Part shown: positions 10,558 to 13,160 of the stretch, piece after piece | Layout of the letters: each line of letters begins with the position of its first letter | Position numbering within the stretch: the stretch's first letter is position 1 | DNA from: Minisyncoccota bacterium | GTDB taxonomy: Bacteria; Patescibacteriota; Minisyncoccia; UBA6257; HR35 | Direction: 5' to 3' | Assembly: GCA_938036275.1 (NCBI GenBank) | Contig: CALHPI010000006.1 | Span: forward strand, 1-13,160 | DNA: 13,160 bases | The notes under the pieces: generated by a model | The model's database searches: none | What the model was told of the DNA's origin: nothing | Seen by the model: only the letters and a program-made list of their open reading frames with translations | Made by a program: the position numbers and the translations under genes

Positions 10558-13160
10558 TTTTTCTTGACAATTTCGAGATTCTGACCATTAAGTTTTAAAA
10601 AGACTGCTTGGCCGGAATTCAATTCTTGAGCAATAATTCTTTCAGAAAGAGGATTTAAAACATATTTTTGAATTGCTCGCTGTAGTGGCCGAGCTCCATA
10701 AACTTCATCAAAACCTTTTTCAATCAAAAGTTCTTTAACTTCTTCACTAAATTCAATATCAATGCCTTTTTCCTTAACTCGTTGTTTAACTTTCTCAAGC
10801 TGAATCTCAACAATTTTTCTTAAATCATCCTTGGTTAAAGGTCGGAAAATAATAATCTCATCAATACGATTTAAAAATTCAGGCTTGAAAAATTCTCTTA
10901 AGGCTTTTTGAATTTTATCTTTATAATCTTCTAAGATTGATTTTTCTTCAACAGTAAAACCAATTGAACCCATTTTTCTAAACAAATGACTGCCGATATT
11001 GGAGGTCATAATAATAATTGTGTTTTTGAAATTGACAGTTGTTCCTCGGCTATCAGTTAATCTTCCTTCATCTAAAATCTGCAGTAAAATATTGAAAACT
11101 TCAGGATGAGCTTTTTCAATCTCATCAAACAAAACTAAACTATAAGGACGATGTTTAACAGCTTCAGTAAGCTGACCGCCTTCTTCATAGCCAACATAAC
11201 CTGGAGGTGAACCAATTAATTTAGCTACTGAATGAAGTTCCATATATTCAGACATATCAATTCTTATCATTGCTTTTTCATCATTAAACATAAATTCGGC
11301 TAAAGCCCGAGCTAATTCAGTTTTTCCAACACCGGTTGGTCCTAAAAATAAAAATGAAGCAATTGGTTTAGTTTCTTCGGAAAGTCCAGCCCGGGCTCGT
11401 CTTAGAGCATTGGCGACTGCAGAAATTGCCTCTTCTTGCCCAACAACCCTTTGACTCAGAATTTTTTCTGCATGTAAAAGTTTTTCCGCTTCATCTTCCA
11501 TCATCTTTCTTACCGGAATCCCAGTCCAGCGGGCAACAACTTCAGCCACATCTTCTTCAGTTACCGCATCTTTAATAAAAGTCATTTTCATCTTTTTCAT
11601 TTTAGCTTCAATCTCTTGAAGTTCTTTTTGAATTGCTGGCACTTCCCCATAAATTATCTCCGCCACGCGAGTAAAATCTCCGTTTCTCTCAGCATCTTCA
11701 GCTTCAGCTCTTAGAGCTTCAAGTTTCTTTTTAAGTTCTTGATATTTCTCATTAGCTCGCTTTTCAATATTCCATTTTTCATAGACTTTTTCTCTTTCTT
11801 TTCTTAATTTTTCTAATTTGGTTTCAATATTCTTTAATTCACTTTTTGAAGAATTTTCTTTAGCTAAGGCTTCTCTTTCAATCTCTAACTTTCTAATTTC
11901 TTTTTCCAAATCTTCAATCTCAGCAGGCATGGTTTCGATCTGGATTTTTAAAGAGGCTGCAGCTTCATCAATAACATCAATTGCTTTATCTGGTAAAAAT
12001 CTATTAGTAATATAACGACTAGAAAGTTTAACCGCGGCAATAATTGCTGAATCAGTAATTTTAACACCATGATGAAGTTCATATTTTTCTTTAAGACCTC
12101 GCAAAATCGCAATTGTATCATCAATTGATGGTTCTTCAACAACAACTGGCTGAAAACGTCGGGCAAAAGCGGGATCTCTTTCAATATAAAGTTTATAATC
12201 ACGAAAAGTTGTTGCGCCGATTAATTGAAAATCTCCTTTGGTAAGTGCTGGTTTTAGTAAGTTAGAAGCATCAACTGCACCTTCAGCTGCACCAGCTCCA
12301 ACTAAAGTATGCATCTCATCGACAAACAAAATATATCTGCCAGCATTGGTTTTAATTTCCCGAATAATTGTTTTTAAACGATCTTCAAATTCACCGCGAT
12401 ATTTTGAGCCAGCAATCAAAGCACCGATATCTAAGGAAACAATTTCTTTTTTTCTAATTGATTCAGGAACATCACCGCTAACAATTCTTTGCGCTAAACC
12501 TTCAACAATCGCTGTTTTACCAACTCCAGCTTCACCAATAAGGACAGGATTGTTTTTGGTTCGTCTTGATAAAATTTCAATAATTCTTCTTATTTCGCGA
12601 TCACGGCCAATAATTGGATCAAGTTTTTTTTGCCGAGCTAATTCCGTTAAATTAAGACTATATCTTTCTAAAGCTTTGTATTTTGATTCTGGCATTTCAT
12701 CAGTAATTTTTTGTCCTTTTCTTAAATTGGCTAAAACTCTTTGTGCTCTTTCTGAAGTTACTCCAAATCTTTCTAAAATATATTTAGCACTTGAACGAAC
12801 TTCAGTTAAAGCAATTAAAATATGCTCTAAGGAAATAAATTCATCACCCATTTTTCTGGCTAAATAACCTGCTTGATCTAAGACTTGATAAGCTTCTTGA
12901 GAAAGATAAAGATTAGCCAAACTACCACCAGAAAAAATTTTAGGGATACGATCAAGTTCTTCCTCTAAAGTATGAAGCAAAGCTGGCTCGTTAGTTTTTA
13001 ATTCTTTTAAAATATCACCAATAATATTTTCATCAACATTTAAAATTCCCCACAAAATATGAATTGCCTTCACCTCAGCATGATGAAGCTCGAGTGTTTT
13101 ATCATGAGCCTTCTGCAACGCTTCTTGTGCCTTTAAAGTAAATCGATTTAAGGGAAACAT
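10554..13160 (-). CDS. clpB: ClpB protein disaggregase (Hsp104 family)
   Basis: This 868-residue AAA+ chaperone is a hexamer that, with the DnaK system, pulls aggregated proteins apart by threading. The N-terminal double-repeat domain spans 1-145. AAA1 has Walker A GEAGVGKT (209-216), Walker B with D281 and E282, pore-loop tyrosine Y254 and arginine fingers R334/R335. The coiled-coil M domain spans about 410-535; its full length separates ClpB from ClpC. AAA2 has Walker A GPTGVGKT (607-614), D679/E680, pore loop GYVGY (654-658), R765 and sensor-2 GARPLQR (822-828). The ATG is the last codon of the window, so upstream signals cannot be seen, but the N terminus (FTLKAQEALQKA) matches the family. 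Its stop overlaps secE by ATGA. DnaK partners are not in view. Confidence 0.97.
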   Translation of the reverse strand: MFPLNRFTLKAQEALQKAHDKTLELHHAEVKAIHILWGILNVDENIIGDILKELKTNEPALLHTLEEELDRIPKIFSGGSLANLYLSQEAYQVLDQAGYLARKMGDEFISLEHILIALTEVRSSAKYILERFGVTSERAQRVLANLRKGQKITDEMPESKYKALERYSLNLTELARQKKLDPIIGRDREIRRIIEILSRRTKNNPVLIGEAGVGKTAIVEGLAQRIVSGDVPESIRKKEIVSLDIGALIAGSKYRGEFEDRLKTIIREIKTNAGRYILFVDEMHTLVGAGAAEGAVDASNLLKPALTKGDFQLIGATTFRDYKLYIERDPAFARRFQPVVVEEPSIDDTIAILRGLKEKYELHHGVKITDSAIIAAVKLSSRYITNRFLPDKAIDVIDEAAASLKIQIETMPAEIEDLEKEIRKLEIEREALAKENSSKSELKNIETKLEKLRKEREKVYEKWNIEKRANEKYQELKKKLEALRAEAEDAERNGDFTRVAEIIYGEVPAIQKELQEIEAKMKKMKMTFIKDAVTEEDVAEVVARWTGIPVRKMMEDEAEKLLHAEKILSQRVVGQEEAISAVANALRRARAGLSEETKPIASFLFLGPTGVGKTELARALAEFMFNDEKAMIRIDMSEYMELHSVAKLIGSPPGYVGYEEGGQLTEAVKHRPYSLVLFDEIEKAHPEVFNILLQILDEGRLTDSRGTTVNFKNTIIIMTSNIGSHLFRKMGSIGFTVEEKSILEDYKDKIQKALREFFKPEFLNRIDEIIIFRPLTKDDLRKIVEIQLEKVKQRVKEKGIDIEFSEEVKELLIEKGFDEVYGARPLQRAIQKYVLNPLSERIIAQELNSGQAVFLKLNGQNLEIVKKK

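Noticed and set aside
11948..12202. 84-codon minus-strand open frame inside clpB in another frame
   Set aside because: Same strand but a different frame within an intact conserved gene; low-complexity hydrophobic translation with no support.
12238..12867. 209-codon plus-strand open frame opposite the clpB AAA1 region
   Set aside because: It lies wholly antisense to highly conserved ClpB sequence, has no family signature or start signals, and is explained by the codon bias of clpB.

Overview
The window is strongly AT-rich bacterial chromosome. It looks like the genome of a thermophile or hyperthermophile. The key marker is a full-length reverse gyrase (1431-4910), which is known almost only from organisms living at high temperature. 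The three tRNA genes agree with this, because their stems are GC-rich against an AT-rich background. The housekeeping proteins (ClpB, SecE, NusG, L11, HtpX, ArgS, Tmk) are of bacterial type. TGA serves as a stop codon in at least two tightly packed gene pairs, so I see no sign of a recoded genetic code. The lineage cannot be fixed from this sequence. A compact, Shine-Dalgarno-poor, candidate-phylum (possibly Patescibacteria-like) thermophile is one guess, supported weakly by gene packing and an unusual arginyl-tRNA synthetase signature. Other low-GC thermophilic phyla remain possible.

Layout, left to right. Positions 1-193 are non-coding and hold a short heptamer repeat, a 36-bp imperfect palindrome that may end the htpX transcript, and a second 12-bp palindrome with the same core. 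htpX (minus) follows tRNA-Pro. A divergent promoter pair at about 1209-1252 faces tRNA-Pro/htpX on one side and tRNA-Ala, tRNA-Glu and reverse gyrase on the other. The reverse gyrase ATG lies only 7 nt after tRNA-Glu. argS (plus) has its own promoter and an almost absent leader. It converges on and overlaps a PAP2-family phosphatase gene (minus). That gene is divergent from a lipid-linked oligosaccharide flippase gene (plus), and the two share one overlapping -10 region. The flippase gene converges on and overlaps tmk (minus) by 83 bp.

From 9204 to the right edge is a minus-strand operon reading clpB, secE, nusG, a small lysine-rich ORF (newly read here) and rplK. It has ATGA or TAATG overlaps at three junctions. 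rplA does not follow rplK within the window, unlike the textbook secE-nusG-rplK-rplA order.

Functional themes are heat adaptation (reverse gyrase, ClpB disaggregase, HtpX membrane protease), translation and secretion core (L11, NusG, SecE, ArgS, tRNAs), and the polyprenyl-phosphate cycle of the envelope (PAP2 phosphatase with flippase). I found no CRISPR array, defence island, transposase or prophage. The most unusual points are a 7-bp tandem repeat family with three identical 19-bp copies, one inside the reverse gyrase reading frame; a CxxD/CxxD relic where reverse gyrase normally has its N-terminal zinc finger; the unlisted small ORF between nusG and rplK; and widespread evidence for leaderless or near-leaderless transcripts.
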